Shown piece by piece: positions 36,823 through 45,988 of a DNA stretch of 64,000 nucleotides. The notes beneath the pieces are model-generated. The model searched no databases. It was given only the letters and a program-made list of their open reading frames with translations, and was not told where the DNA came from. A program made the position numbers and the translations under genes. The DNA comes from Occallatibacter gabretensis (lineage in GTDB: Bacteria; Acidobacteriota; Terriglobia; Terriglobales; Acidobacteriaceae): contig NZ_LAIJ01000009.1 in NCBI RefSeq assembly GCF_001449115.1, positions 62,001-126,000 of the forward strand. The letters are read 5' to 3'. Position 1 is the stretch's first letter. Every line of letters starts with the position of its first letter.

Positions 36823-39800
36823 TTAAAAGCTGAAGCGGGCCTGGAAATCGATGACTCTCGCTCCCAATGCCCCTGATGCCTGTCCCAGGTTACTGCTGGT
36901 AACGCTGGTTGAAATAGTGCTGGGGTTGATGTTCAGTAGATTGAACGCATTCAGCATATTCGCTTTGATCTCAATCTTCGCGTTTTCACCCAGCACACGC
37001 ATCTTCGGTAAGCCAAAGGATTTGGCAAAATTCAGATCGATATCGCGGTAGCGCGGACCGGGAAATGTATTGCGGCCAAGTCCCGGCGGAGGAATAAATG
37101 CAGTTGCAAACTGTCCTGGTTGGTCTGCAACCGCATTCGCGTAGTTGGGAACGAAGAAGTAATTGTTCTCGAACTGATCTGGAGCAGGATTGGAACCGCC
37201 TGGGTTCGAGAAGTTATTGCCAGTCTCGAACGCTTTGTTGCCAGTATCGCTGCCGGCTCCGCCACGATAGTGCGGACGCAGGTTCTGGTACCCATAGTTA
37301 CACTCATTGCAATAGATCTGATGCGGCAAGTTATAAACCGGGGTCCAGCCAAACCCGGAGTGAAGTGTCATGATGCCGCTGAGCGTCCATCCGCCAACAA
37401 CCTTCTCGGCCCAGTTATGGTCTCCGCGAAAGATTGTTGGCTGCCAGATACCGAAGAGCTTGAAATTATCCGTGATATCGAAATCCGATCTCCCATACGT
37501 GTAACCAGTGTTGTACAGGTAGGCATCTCGAAAGTATGGGCCTGAGTTGGTATCGAAGCTATGTGCCCATGTGTACTGCGCTTCTGCCGAGAAGGTTTGC
37601 GAGAACTGATGCTTGATGCCGGACAACATCATGTTGTTGTTTGATTTTCCCTGTGCGCCGAAAGTGTTGATGCTGCTAATCAGCGGGTTTAGAGGCGCTC
37701 CGTTTATGGTTCCGTATGCATTTGCATCGTAGTTGTATACCAGGTGTCGGCTTGTACTACCCACGTAGCCCAGGTTCGCTACCCACCTGTGCCCTAAGTC
37801 AACCTGGGCTTCAAGCGAATAATGATACGTATACTGGGTGGGCATGTTGCCGGGTAGCCCACCTAGATTTGCGCCGCCCACAGTCGGCAAACCGGCAGAG
37901 TTAAAGGTAGTGATCGCAGCCGGGTTCGGCGGGTAGGTAAGCGCATATGGATTGCTCGAAGGCTCATAGAAAATATTTGGATTGATGTTCGTCGGACCTG
38001 TACTGGTGCCCGGTACAGAGCTGGTTCCCGGCGGATTGCCATCATAATTATTCGCAGTAGCAATCTGTAACTGATTGAAATTCAGGCCAAAACCTCCACG
38101 TAAATCCACCTTGTTTTTGAGAGAAGCAGGACTCCAGTTAAATCCCAGCTGCGGTCCAAAATTAAGCTTTTGCGCATTCCACGCATCGATTCCGGTACGT
38201 ATCGAAATTCCCGTTAGCAGGTCACTCCCACTGCCAAACCTCAGAACTCCCATATTGCTGTCCTTGTCCGTCAGCGGACCAAAATAGTTGTAACGAAGGC
38301 CAGCATTAACGGTAAGGCTTGGGCTAACCTTCCAGTCATCCTGGTAGAAGATGGCCCACATATTTTCACGATTGTCGTTCCTGTAACCGCCAGGAAGTCC
38401 CGTTGTTGCCTGGAATGATCCGCCTTCCGCTTCCGGGGCGTCATTCAAAAAATCCCAGATGTTGTAAAAGGTATAGTTCGGCGCTCCAATCGGGTCATTC
38501 AGATAGTAAAGCCGGGTAAAGTCGAAGCCGAACTTCATTGTCTGACGACCTACGATCTTGGTGGCAACATCCTTATAGCCATAAGTCCATTGATCCAGAA
38601 CACCGGGGGTTGGAACACCAAACGCCCCAATGCTGATGCTGCCAATCTGTCCGGGACCAGACGTATAGAGTTGATCTTCCGGCAAACCAAACGGAGCCTG
38701 CGGGTTACTTGCAAGCTCGTTATAGCGCCAACCCGCAGCGTTGGCGCGGGCTTCATTCAAAAACGTTGGCGAGAAAGTATGGTTCCAGATCACAGAGAAA
38801 GCGTTGTTCGTCTGTGAGTGATTGAAGAGTTGATACGCATACGCTCCGTTATAGTGCGTTGTAGATGTTGGCACCCAGTAGATCGCAAAAGCCGCGTGAT
38901 CCTTGGCAGTTACATCGGCGTCAAGGCGTCCATTGTATTGTTTAAAGTCGCTGCTCGTCGGGTCAACTATCGTGTATTGGGTAATATCGGCAACATTGGA
39001 GAGTCCGCCGCCGACACCGGGAATCGCCGAGTTCTGATAAGTCAGATCCTGCGTACCCAGTCTCGTGGCCAGCGGTGAGCCAATGTTCAAGCCTTGTCCG
39101 GCAATGGTGACGCAGCTTGAAGCGTCCAGGCCGGCTTGCTGGCAAGTGACCGAAGAAATCGGCGTGCCGGAGACAGCCGATCCCTTGAAACCGAGATATT
39201 GAGAAGCAATGCTGTTCGCTGGCGCCAGACCGGCAAACGCAGAGGTCGGATACCATTCCAGGCTCGTCGCCGGGATCGTCTGGCTCTGCCCTTCATAGGC
39301 GAAGAAGGCAAAGACTCTGTTCTTCCAGATTGGACCGCCCACACTGCCGCCAAGCTGGTTATAGCGGTCTTCGTCGCGCAGCACGCCACGCTCGGCGGGC
39401 GTCCCGCTTGTCTCTGATTGAATGCCATTCCAGCGCTGATAGGCATTCAGTCCGGGGCGGGTCATCTGGAAGAAGAAACTTCCGTGCACGTTATTGCTTC
39501 CGCTCTTGGACGTAATCTCAGTCAACGCGCCTGTGAAACGGCCATTTTCAGCGTCATAGGCATTGGTGAGAATCTGCACGTTCCCAATCGAATCTTCGCT
39601 CGGCGTAATGACCGTTGCGCCACCCCAGACGGCGCTCTCCGTGCTGATGCCGTCCACCGTGTAGCCGTTGGTGTCGAACCGGCCGCCATTCGCGCTTGCA
39701 GACGCGCCATTTTCCGTGGCAAAGATACTGCTCGAGTGCCCGAGATTACCGCCGCCGCCTGATGACACATTAGCCTGCGTTCCCGGAGCCTGGAACCCAC

Positions 39801-40377
39801 CTCCGCCAGCCGCTTGAGCGCCATCCGCCAGCACTCCCGGAGCCAATCGAATGAGACTGGTGGCGTCGCGTTCGTATACCGGCATGTGCTGGACCTCATT
39901 GTCAGAGATTGTCCGGCCGAGTGTTGCACTCTCGGTGTCAATAAGTGGAGCCTGGGAGGCATCCACGGTCACAGTCTGCGTAGTTCCTGCCACTTCAAGC
40001 TGAACATTCAGTGCATTGGCCTGCTCTGGAATGATCTGCACATTGTTGAGGACCTTGGTCTGGAAGCCCTTCATCGTAACCGTCAAAGTAAACGTCTCCG
40101 CCGGAAGCGCGTTGAAGTTAAACACGCCGGTCCCATCACTGGTTCTGACCTGCTTCTCATTGGTGGAGTTATTGACGAGCGTAAGTTGAGCTCCTGGAAT
40201 AACTCCGCCCTGCGTGTCCGTTACCACGCCCTGAATGGAAGCGCGATATTGCGCGCTGGCAAAGGGCACAAATGTCAGAAGAGTAAGAGCGGCCAGCACG
40301 AGATACGTTCTCACCGTCTTCAGAATGGAATAGGGAAATTGGTTAGCCTCGAAAGGTACTTGCAGGGGGAGGAACAT
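36823..40377 (-). CDS. TonB-dependent receptor-like outer-membrane protein with carboxypeptidase regulatory domain
   Basis: An 1184-residue Oar-like receptor. A signal peptide with core TYLVLAALTLLTFVPF is cleaved near FASAQ (residue ~42); then comes a regulatory beta-sandwich (ASIQGVVTDTQGGVIPGAQL), a plug-like region with DNEVQHMPVYERDATSLIRL and the NGGRFDTNGYTVDGISTES segment, and a long barrel ending in DFQARFSF with terminal Phe. Start is fixed by AAGGAG eight bases before the ATG at 40377. Its position upstream of the GH39 lipoprotein on the same strand suggests a glycan-uptake pair, although a terminator lies between them. No TonB box or SusD partner could be identified. Confidence 0.9.
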   Translation of the reverse strand: MFLPLQVPFEANQFPYSILKTVRTYLVLAALTLLTFVPFASAQYRASIQGVVTDTQGGVIPGAQLTLVNNSTNEKQVRTSDGTGVFNFNALPAETFTLTVTMKGFQTKVLNNVQIIPEQANALNVQLEVAGTTQTVTVDASQAPLIDTESATLGRTISDNEVQHMPVYERDATSLIRLAPGVLADGAQAAGGGGFQAPGTQANVSSGGGGNLGHSSSIFATENGASASANGGRFDTNGYTVDGISTESAVWGGATVITPSEDSIGNVQILTNAYDAENGRFTGALTEITSKSGSNNVHGSFFFQMTRPGLNAYQRWNGIQSETSGTPAERGVLRDEDRYNQLGGSVGGPIWKNRVFAFFAYEGQSQTIPATSLEWYPTSAFAGLAPANSIASQYLGFKGSAVSGTPISSVTCQQAGLDASSCVTIAGQGLNIGSPLATRLGTQDLTYQNSAIPGVGGGLSNVADITQYTIVDPTSSDFKQYNGRLDADVTAKDHAAFAIYWVPTSTTHYNGAYAYQLFNHSQTNNAFSVIWNHTFSPTFLNEARANAAGWRYNELASNPQAPFGLPEDQLYTSGPGQIGSISIGAFGVPTPGVLDQWTYGYKDVATKIVGRQTMKFGFDFTRLYYLNDPIGAPNYTFYNIWDFLNDAPEAEGGSFQATTGLPGGYRNDNRENMWAIFYQDDWKVSPSLTVNAGLRYNYFGPLTDKDSNMGVLRFGSGSDLLTGISIRTGIDAWNAQKLNFGPQLGFNWSPASLKNKVDLRGGFGLNFNQLQIATANNYDGNPPGTSSVPGTSTGPTNINPNIFYEPSSNPYALTYPPNPAAITTFNSAGLPTVGGANLGGLPGNMPTQYTYHYSLEAQVDLGHRWVANLGYVGSTSRHLVYNYDANAYGTINGAPLNPLISSINTFGAQGKSNNNMMLSGIKHQFSQTFSAEAQYTWAHSFDTNSGPYFRDAYLYNTGYTYGRSDFDITDNFKLFGIWQPTIFRGDHNWAEKVVGGWTLSGIMTLHSGFGWTPVYNLPHQIYCNECNYGYQNLRPHYRGGAGSDTGNKAFETGNNFSNPGGSNPAPDQFENNYFFVPNYANAVADQPGQFATAFIPPPGLGRNTFPGPRYRDIDLNFAKSFGLPKMRVLGENAKIEIKANMLNAFNLLNINPSTISTSVTSSNLGQASGALGARVIDFQARFSF

Positions 40378-40764
40378 CTTATTTTCTCCTTGTCATTGCT
40401 CGCTTGCGTCACATTGCTTGCAATTCCTAAGACCCGCTCCATACCGTGACTGCGGGTAGAACCGGAATAGTTCTTCTTCGCATACGACGACTTACCGAGC
40501 TACTTACGCTCACAGTCAAGCCACGCTCCGATTGATTGTTACCACCGATTTATTTGCACTGTCAATTCAGTGAGATATCGGCGGAATCTTTCTAATAAGG
40601 CCATTTCGAACTGCCAACCAACCCGCCAAACTAAATCTGAATCTTAGTATCTAATTGTGAGTTATAGGTCTACATCTAATTCATAATTCAGCGTGACAGA
40701 TTGAGATATTTACAAAACGCCCTGCACTGACGTTGCCCGCCCGGCAGCATCTGCAAAAATAACA
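40378..40764. other. promoter-bearing spacer upstream of the second TonB receptor
   Basis: About 390 bases between the receptor start and the desaturase terminator, moderately AT-rich, with no credible coding frame. It must contain the receptor promoter; I could not fix its -10/-35 elements. Confidence 0.5.
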
Positions 40765-40795
40765 AAGCCGCAGACCCCGAAGGGGTCTGCGGCTT
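40765..40795 (-). terminator. Rho-independent terminator of the desaturase gene
   Basis: A perfect 14-bp stem AAGCCGCAGACCCC / GGGGTCTGCGGCTT with a 3-base loop. On the minus strand it is followed by TGTTATTTTTG. It lies 25 bases after the desaturase stop codon. Confidence 0.92.
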
Positions 40796-40820
40796 AATTT
40801 TTAGAACCGAACTCTGTGGT

Positions 40821-41825
40821 TTACATTCCCGCCGGCCGCGGGTCCTTCGGATCATATTGCGCCACTTTAATCTTCCGCGCCAGACCCAGCTTCGAGAGAA
40901 GCCAGATTCCCCAAAAATTCGGATCAATCTCATACCACCTGAGCCCGTGCCTTGCGCTTACAGGATGCGCGTGATGGTTGTTGTGCCAACCCTCGCCGCC
41001 GGTCAGCAAAGCTACCCACCAGCTATTGCGCGAGTCATCTTTCGTCGGGAAGCGCCGGCTGCCCCACATGTGCGTTGCAGAGTTCACCAGCCACGTCGCG
41101 TGAAGCCCCAGCGTCACGCGAAGTCCCACGCCCCACAACACCATTGCAATCCCGTTCAGCAGCCCGCCAAAGTACCATCCACCGGCCAGGAGAAGCACGC
41201 CGCTGGCTACGAGGGGTACCCAGTGATACTTGCTCAGCCACATGTGAAACTTGTCTTTCCGCAGGTCCGGCGAGTAACGAGCCAGTGCCTCGGGCTGCGA
41301 GTGCAGGCTCTGTCCGAAAAGAAGCCAGCCCGCATGCGCCCACCATCCGCCCTCATGCGGCGTATGCGGATCGCCTTCATGATCGCTCATCTGATGATGC
41401 ACGCGATGGGTAGAAACCCAGAAAATCGGTCCGCCCTCAAGCGACAACGTCGCGCACACCGTCATCACGTACTCCAGCCACTTCGGCACATGATAGCCAC
41501 GGTGCGTCAGCAGGCGGTGATAGCACATGCCGATGCCCACGTTGATCGCCAGAATGTAGAGAATCGCGGAAACAGCCAGCCGCTGCCATGAAAAGAAGAA
41601 CAGTGCCGCCAGCGCAGCCACATGAAACGCGGCCATTGCAATCAGGGTGCCCCAGTTCACTCCCGCGTCTGCCGCGGCATTCTTGCCCATCTTCACCTGC
41701 TCGCGCGCCGGCACAACGTGCACCACAACGGATGCGGAAGATCCTGGCGCCTTGTGCAACGGTGTGGCAGGAACAATCGTGGTGGTTTCTTCGACGGTAG
41801 AAGGGGCAGGTACGACGGTTGCCAT
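40821..41825 (-). CDS. acyl-CoA/acyl-lipid fatty acid desaturase (delta-9 type)
   Basis: A 334-residue membrane di-iron desaturase with all three histidine boxes: HRLLTH (103-108), HRVHH (140-144) and HNNHH (281-285), and four hydrophobic segments. This is the stearoyl-CoA desaturase-like family; it introduces a double bond into membrane fatty acyl chains using oxygen. The first ~45 residues (Thr/Val/Ala/Pro-rich) are an extra tail not needed for catalysis. I chose the ATG at 41825; a GTG at 41843 is possible but would place GAGG inside the gene. Monocistronic, with a strong terminator. Confidence 0.92.
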   Translation of the reverse strand: MATVVPAPSTVEETTTIVPATPLHKAPGSSASVVVHVVPAREQVKMGKNAAADAGVNWGTLIAMAAFHVAALAALFFFSWQRLAVSAILYILAINVGIGMCYHRLLTHRGYHVPKWLEYVMTVCATLSLEGGPIFWVSTHRVHHQMSDHEGDPHTPHEGGWWAHAGWLLFGQSLHSQPEALARYSPDLRKDKFHMWLSKYHWVPLVASGVLLLAGGWYFGGLLNGIAMVLWGVGLRVTLGLHATWLVNSATHMWGSRRFPTKDDSRNSWWVALLTGGEGWHNNHHAHPVSARHGLRWYEIDPNFWGIWLLSKLGLARKIKVAQYDPKDPRPAGM

Positions 41826-41983
41826 TCGGTAGGGTGTCCTCACGCGAGTGGAATAAATATTCCACTCTTGTCTAAATTGTATCTGAGCAAAAGGTGAAGC
41901 GCCGCGGCGTAAGCCCCTATTTTTTGCTGCTCATAAGCGCCAGTACCGTTCCGGGCAAAGTTTTGCTTCTAGCACTTTTTTTC

Positions 41984-43561
41984 TTAATCCCCGCTTATTG
42001 AGCCGTATGCGCTGCCGCTCGTCACAAAAATCTGCTCCGTCACTCCCCGCGCCACGCGATACAGCGCAAACTGCCGCTGCGTGGCCCCTCGCAACTCAAA
42101 GAGCAGCTCCCCGCGGTTATCCGCAAGCGCGTCCACAGCATCCACCAGAATCATCCGCGGCGTCTCATCCAGATGCGCTGAATCCGTTACGCTTTTGAAC
42201 AAAACCCTAAGTCCGCCATACAGATCCGGCTGCCCAATCAGCGTGACATACCGCTCCTTGCCGGGCCCATTCGATACTCGCGCCGAAAACACCAGCGTCG
42301 CACCCGATCCATACGCCAGCTCGAAGACCCGAAATTGTTCAGCCTCCAGCGCCACAGGCGTCGGAGCCGGCTTCGTCGTTTTCTTCGCAGTCGTGCTCGT
42401 CCCGGCTCCCGTCCCGCTGCGCTTCACGGTGCTGCTTGGACTCGTTTTTGAACCCGCGCTGCTCGACGCGCCTGAAGTTTTGGCCGAACTCTGCGCCTGC
42501 CCCGGCAGCTGCAGCGCAATCCGCGCCTGGTCCTCCAGCGCCTCCTTCATCTTCTCTTCGTCATCCGGATTAGCCCACGTAAATCCCCAGGGATGATCAG
42601 GCTTGTCTTTCTGGTCGGAGACTCCCACCACCTGTCTCATATCCGACGGCATCCCCATCAGGCTGGGCAACACCTTCAGGCTCTGCGAGTTATCCTTGCC
42701 CCGCTGCAATCGCGGCCTGTCCGGGTCACTTACACCTGGCAGCGCATCCGCGTGCCCGATGTCCTCATCATCCGGGTTCTTCGCTTTCTTCATCACCGGC
42801 CGGTCGCTGCCGGATTGCCCGGAATTGCTTCCAGAGCCGGTTCCAGACCCGCTCGTCGCCGAATCGTCCGAATTCTTCTTATGCAGCCGCGGCCTGTCGG
42901 AATCGTCCCCAGATCCCGAAGTCGTACCCGAACCAGAACCGGCGCTACCCGTGCTGTCCTTCGCGCTCCCCTGCCCCGCACCCGATCCAGTACCCGCCCC
43001 GCCGCTCTGCGAATCATCCGCATGCTTCTTCCGGTGCAGTACTGGCTTATCGTCATCCGCGCTATCGTCATCCAGCTTCGCAGTCGCCGCAAAAGCCGGC
43101 CGCGCCGCTACCGGAGCCTTCCACTCGCCGTATCCCACCCATGAGCCCATCTCCTGGCCCGCATTCTTTACGTCAAACCGCCCTACCGTGGCCCCGTTCT
43201 TCGTCAGCAGGTATTCAATCTCGCCCGCTAGAGCCAGTGGCTGCGGCCGCGCCAGGTAGAAACCCGCATCCTCCAGCTTTTCCCCGTTATAAATCGAAAT
43301 CGGAATTAGCCGGCTTGTCTTGATCTTCCCCGGCACGCCCGGCTTCGCCTCTTCGCCCGTCCACTCCATTACCGCCACCGCGCGCAGCGGCGGCGCGTCC
43401 TTTGCCTTCTTAGCCGCCTGGCCTGCTGCCTGATTCGCCCCCGAGCCTCCGTATTGCGCCCACGTGCACACGCCCATCAGCAGCGCCGCCCATGACACAG
43501 CAAGGCCGGTTCGTAAATAATGGGCTCGGAAAGAATGCAAACTGTACCTCACGTTCTTCAT
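41984..43561 (-). CDS. secreted protein with four DRP-motif repeats in Ser/Gly linkers, function unknown
   Basis: From the ATG at 43561 a 525-residue protein with a signal peptide (LRTGLAVSWAALLMGVCTWA, cleaved before QYGG). The N-terminal ~150 residues form a globular part (RAVAVMEWTGEEAKPGVPGK, ISIYNGEKLEDAGFYLARPQ). The middle holds four related motifs: DDDKPVLHRKKHADDS, DSDRPRLHKKNSDDS, SGSDRPVMKKAKNPDDE and DPDRPRLQRGKDNS, spaced by Gly/Ser/Thr-rich linkers. The C-terminal ~140 residues are again ordered (FRVFELAYGSGATLVFSARV, YVTLIGQPDLYGGLRVLFKS). I do not recognise a family; similar proteins are probably restricted to Acidobacteriota. The alternating acidic and basic repeat units could bind a surface, ligand or partner. 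A TTG at 43606 is a less likely start. It is divergent from the peroxiredoxin gene, with 20 bases between start codons. Confidence 0.65.
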   Translation of the reverse strand: MKNVRYSLHSFRAHYLRTGLAVSWAALLMGVCTWAQYGGSGANQAAGQAAKKAKDAPPLRAVAVMEWTGEEAKPGVPGKIKTSRLIPISIYNGEKLEDAGFYLARPQPLALAGEIEYLLTKNGATVGRFDVKNAGQEMGSWVGYGEWKAPVAARPAFAATAKLDDDSADDDKPVLHRKKHADDSQSGGAGTGSGAGQGSAKDSTGSAGSGSGTTSGSGDDSDRPRLHKKNSDDSATSGSGTGSGSNSGQSGSDRPVMKKAKNPDDEDIGHADALPGVSDPDRPRLQRGKDNSQSLKVLPSLMGMPSDMRQVVGVSDQKDKPDHPWGFTWANPDDEEKMKEALEDQARIALQLPGQAQSSAKTSGASSSAGSKTSPSSTVKRSGTGAGTSTTAKKTTKPAPTPVALEAEQFRVFELAYGSGATLVFSARVSNGPGKERYVTLIGQPDLYGGLRVLFKSVTDSAHLDETPRMILVDAVDALADNRGELLFELRGATQRQFALYRVARGVTEQIFVTSGSAYGSISGD

Positions 43562-43581
43562 CCTACTCGAGGGGTTGCGCC

Positions 43582-44058
43582 ATGGAACTGAATCAGAAAG
43601 TCGCAAACTTCACTCTACAGACCGACGAGGATAAAACCGTCAGTCTCTCCGATTATGCGGGCTCCCCAGTTGTTCTCTTCTTTTATCCTCGCGCCGATAC
43701 GCCCGGCTGCACCATTGAAGCCTGCGGGTTCCGCGACCAGTTCAAGAAACTCCAGTCCGCCGGGGCCGTCGTCCTCGGCATCAGCCGCGACACCGTCAAG
43801 GCACAGGCCAAATTCAAGGCCAAATACGATCTCCCTTACACACTCCTTGCTGATTCAGACGAGAAATTGATCAATCGGTTTGGTCTCATCCGCGATGCAA
43901 CCATGTACGGCAAGCCAGTCAAGAAGGTCGCGCGGACCACTTACTTGATCGCCCCGGACGGCACACTGGTCCACATCTTTGAGAATGTTAAGCCCGAAGG
44001 CCACGCCGAAGAAGTCCTCGCGCTCCTTAAAGATTGGAAGAAATCTCACAAGGCCTAG
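43582..44058 (+). CDS. bcp: thioredoxin-dependent peroxiredoxin, BCP/PrxQ type
   Basis: A 158-residue peroxiredoxin from the ATG at 43582 (GAGGGG nine bases upstream; an open frame extends 30 codons upstream but is not conserved in character). It has FYPRADTPGCTIEACGFRD, with the peroxidatic Cys in TPGCT and the resolving Cys five residues later as in E. coli BCP, and the C-terminal DGTLVHIFENVKPEGHAEEV. It reduces hydroperoxides in the cytoplasm with thioredoxin as electron donor. Only two bases separate its stop from the start chosen for the DNA glycosylase gene, so the two are probably co-transcribed. Confidence 0.92.
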   Translation: MELNQKVANFTLQTDEDKTVSLSDYAGSPVVLFFYPRADTPGCTIEACGFRDQFKKLQSAGAVVLGISRDTVKAQAKFKAKYDLPYTLLADSDEKLINRFGLIRDATMYGKPVKKVARTTYLIAPDGTLVHIFENVKPEGHAEEVLALLKDWKKSHKA

Positions 44059-44060
44059 CC

Positions 44061-44765
44061 ATGCCACGCACAAAACAGGGCGTCCCATCCATGCAGCGCA
44101 CTTTGCTGCACGGGTGGGATCAACTGACTCCGTTCCCGCGCAGTTTCTACGAACACCCTCCCGAGCTCGTAGCGCCGCGCCTGCTCGGCAAACTCCTCGT
44201 CCATCGCGTCCGGGGCAAAATCCTTGCCGGCCGCATCGTCGAGGTTGAAGCCTACCTCGGTCCGCACAACAATCCACCGGATCCCGCAGCCCACACTTAT
44301 CGCGGTCCCACGCCGCGCAACGTCGTTCTCTTCGGTCCTCCGGGTTACGCGTACGTTTACTCCATCTACGGCCAGTACTACTGCCTCAACGTCTCCTGTG
44401 AGCCCGATGGCGTGGCCGGTGGAATCCTCTTCCGCGCGCTCGAACCAGTGGCTGGCCTTGACGCGATGGCGCGCAACCGCGGTCTTGCGCCGGATGGTAA
44501 GCCCAGCCTGCTCACCTCGGGTCCTTCGCGTCTTTGCCAGGCCCTCGGCCTTACGCGTGCACAACACAATGGGCTCGACTTCACCAGCCAAGGCTCGCCG
44601 CTGCAGATCGTTGACGACGGATTCCCAGTTCCCGAGCCACACGCCGAGTTGCATACCAGCCCGCGCATCGGCATCAAGCACGCCATCGACTGGCCACTTC
44701 GCTTCAGCCTCGCCGGCCATGATTGTGTCTCCGGCCCTCGTCGCGGCAATGGCGTAAAAAAATAA
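44061..44765 (+). CDS. 3-methyladenine DNA glycosylase (AAG/MPG family)
   Basis: A 234-residue alkylpurine DNA glycosylase. It shows FYEHPPELVAPRLLGKLLVH, the catalytic region IVEVEAYLGPHNNPPDPAAH, TYRGPTPRNVVLFGPPGYAY, VYSIYGQYYCLNVSCEPDG and FRALEPVAGLD, all in the order found in human AAG. It removes 3-methyladenine, hypoxanthine and related lesions in base-excision repair. The ATG at 44061 is preferred; 44091 is an alternative because residues 1-10 are not conserved. Pairing with a peroxiredoxin fits a stress-defence transcription unit. Confidence 0.93.
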   Translation: MPRTKQGVPSMQRTLLHGWDQLTPFPRSFYEHPPELVAPRLLGKLLVHRVRGKILAGRIVEVEAYLGPHNNPPDPAAHTYRGPTPRNVVLFGPPGYAYVYSIYGQYYCLNVSCEPDGVAGGILFRALEPVAGLDAMARNRGLAPDGKPSLLTSGPSRLCQALGLTRAQHNGLDFTSQGSPLQIVDDGFPVPEPHAELHTSPRIGIKHAIDWPLRFSLAGHDCVSGPRRGNGVKK

Positions 44766-44892
44766 GCCTCTGCCTGCGAAGCAGAATTTAGCGGCTGCAT
44801 AAAAGTCTTTTGGCTGGACAAAATATCGAAACTCATCGCGTAAAATTTCGTCAGCTAGACTAGCGACTCACTTCACGAGGGATTCTTCTATC

Positions 44893-45414
44893 TTGAAACG
44901 TACAGCCTTTGCCCTTTCCGCATCGGTCGCAGTGGTTGCGGCTGCTATTGTCTCCGCCTCAGCCTTCAGCCCGGTGAACGCCGCTCAGCAGCCCGCCACT
45001 CAAGCACCTGCTGCGCAGGCGACCGCGCCGCACGTCCATCCCCCGAATCCAACGCCCACCAATCTCCAGGTCCTGCCCAAGAACCTTACCGGCGACCAGG
45101 TTCATGAGATCATGCACAAGTGGGAAGCGGACCTTGGCGGAAGCTGCTCCACCTGCCATGCCGCCGATCCCAAGAACATTGGCCCCAACGGACGCCCACG
45201 TCTGAACTTCGCCGATGACTCCAAGCCTGAGAAAGCCACCGCTCGGCTTATGTACAAGATGACCGAGGAGATCAACACCCAATACATCAGCAAGGTGGAC
45301 AACTCTGGCGATCCGGTCACCTGCGGCACCTGCCATCGCGGCCATCTCGGCCCGCAGCCCTTCAAAGCGACCGAAGATCATGATCACGATCATCCCGCCA
45401 CTCCGAAGCAGTAA
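44893..45414 (+). CDS. dihaem c-type cytochrome, reaction-centre-cytochrome-like
   Basis: A 173-residue exported protein with a signal peptide (1-30, cleaved near VNA-AQQ) and two haem-binding CXXCH sites, CSTCH (85-89) and CGTCH (144-148). The stretch NLQVLPKNLTGDQVHEIMHK before the first haem resembles the photosynthetic reaction-centre cytochrome family (PF02276), but there is no photosystem here; small members of this type are common in Acidobacteriota and presumably carry electrons in the periplasm. The tail is His/Asp-rich (EDHDHDHP), a possible metal site. TTG start at 44893 with GAGGG about 12 bases upstream. Confidence 0.85.
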   Translation: MKRTAFALSASVAVVAAAIVSASAFSPVNAAQQPATQAPAAQATAPHVHPPNPTPTNLQVLPKNLTGDQVHEIMHKWEADLGGSCSTCHAADPKNIGPNGRPRLNFADDSKPEKATARLMYKMTEEINTQYISKVDNSGDPVTCGTCHRGHLGPQPFKATEDHDHDHPATPKQ

Positions 45415-45425
45415 GTGCAGCTTTT

Positions 45426-45504
45426 AGCTCCTAGCTTCTAGCCACTGGCTTACGTTGCCGGTGCAAGTCACGGTTCTTTACAAACCGGCTAGAAGCTAGG
45501 AGCT
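45426..45504. repeat. 18-bp inverted repeat between cytochrome and moaC 3' ends
   Basis: AGCTCCTAGCTTCTAGCC (45426-45443) is the exact reverse complement of GGCTAGAAGCTAGGAGCT (45487-45504). The right arm overlaps the moaC stop codon and last codons. It probably serves as a bidirectional terminator-like structure. The CTAGAAGCTA core recurs near 47290. Confidence 0.8.
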
Positions 45505-45978
45505 GCGTTTCCACTCCCCAGATTTCCCGCCCGTCTTCGCTTCCAGCCGCACCTCGCGGATCACAATCCGCTTATCCAGCGCCTTGGTCATGTCGTAGAC
45601 CGTCAGCGCCGCAACGCTCGCTGCCGTCAGCGCCTCCATCTCCACGCCTGTCACGCCCACCGTTGCCGCCGTAGATGTAATGCGCACCCCGCCAGGCACT
45701 ATCTCCGCCTGCACATCCACATGCGTCAGCGCAATCGGATGGCACATGGGGATCAGCTCGCTCGTCCGCTTCGCCGCCTGAATTCCCGCAAAGCGCGCAA
45801 CCTCCAGCGGATTCCCCTTTGGATTCGCAGCCATAGCTGCCAGCACCGCATCTGAGATCTCCACAAAAGCAGAAGCTGTGGCAGTTCTCCGCGTCGCCGC
45901 TTTGCCGCTTACGTCCACCATCTTCGCTTCGCCGCTTTCGTCGTAGTGCGAAAGTCTTCGCGCGTCTGTCTCCGCCAT
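45496..45978 (-). CDS. moaC: cyclic pyranopterin monophosphate synthase MoaC
   Basis: A 160-residue MoaC: MVDVSGKAATRRTATASAFV at the start of the conserved core, AAKRTSELIPMCHPIALTHV, and GVEMEALTAASVAALTVYDM followed by TKALDK, which contains the catalytic acid and lysine. It converts the MoaA product to cyclic pyranopterin monophosphate in molybdenum cofactor synthesis. The ATG at 45978 is fixed by GAGGAAGG just upstream (45981-45988), which also contains the moeA stop codon, so translation is coupled to moeA. No moaA, moaD or moaE lies in the window. Confidence 0.95.
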   Translation of the reverse strand: MAETDARRLSHYDESGEAKMVDVSGKAATRRTATASAFVEISDAVLAAMAANPKGNPLEVARFAGIQAAKRTSELIPMCHPIALTHVDVQAEIVPGGVRITSTAATVGVTGVEMEALTAASVAALTVYDMTKALDKRIVIREVRLEAKTGGKSGEWKRSS

Positions 45979-45980
45979 AA

Positions 45981-45988
45981 CCTTCCTC
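45981..45988 (-). promoter_or_regulatory. moaC ribosome-binding site overlapping the moeA stop codon
   Basis: Minus-strand text TTGAGGAAGGTTATG holds the moeA stop TGA, the Shine-Dalgarno GAGGAAGG and the moaC ATG, an arrangement typical of translational coupling and decisive for the moaC start. Confidence 0.8.

Noticed and set aside
44893..45414. Photosynthetic role for the reaction-centre-like cytochrome
   Set aside because: No photosystem, bacteriochlorophyll or carotenoid genes are in the window, and the protein is a short dihaem form; only an electron-carrier role is claimed.
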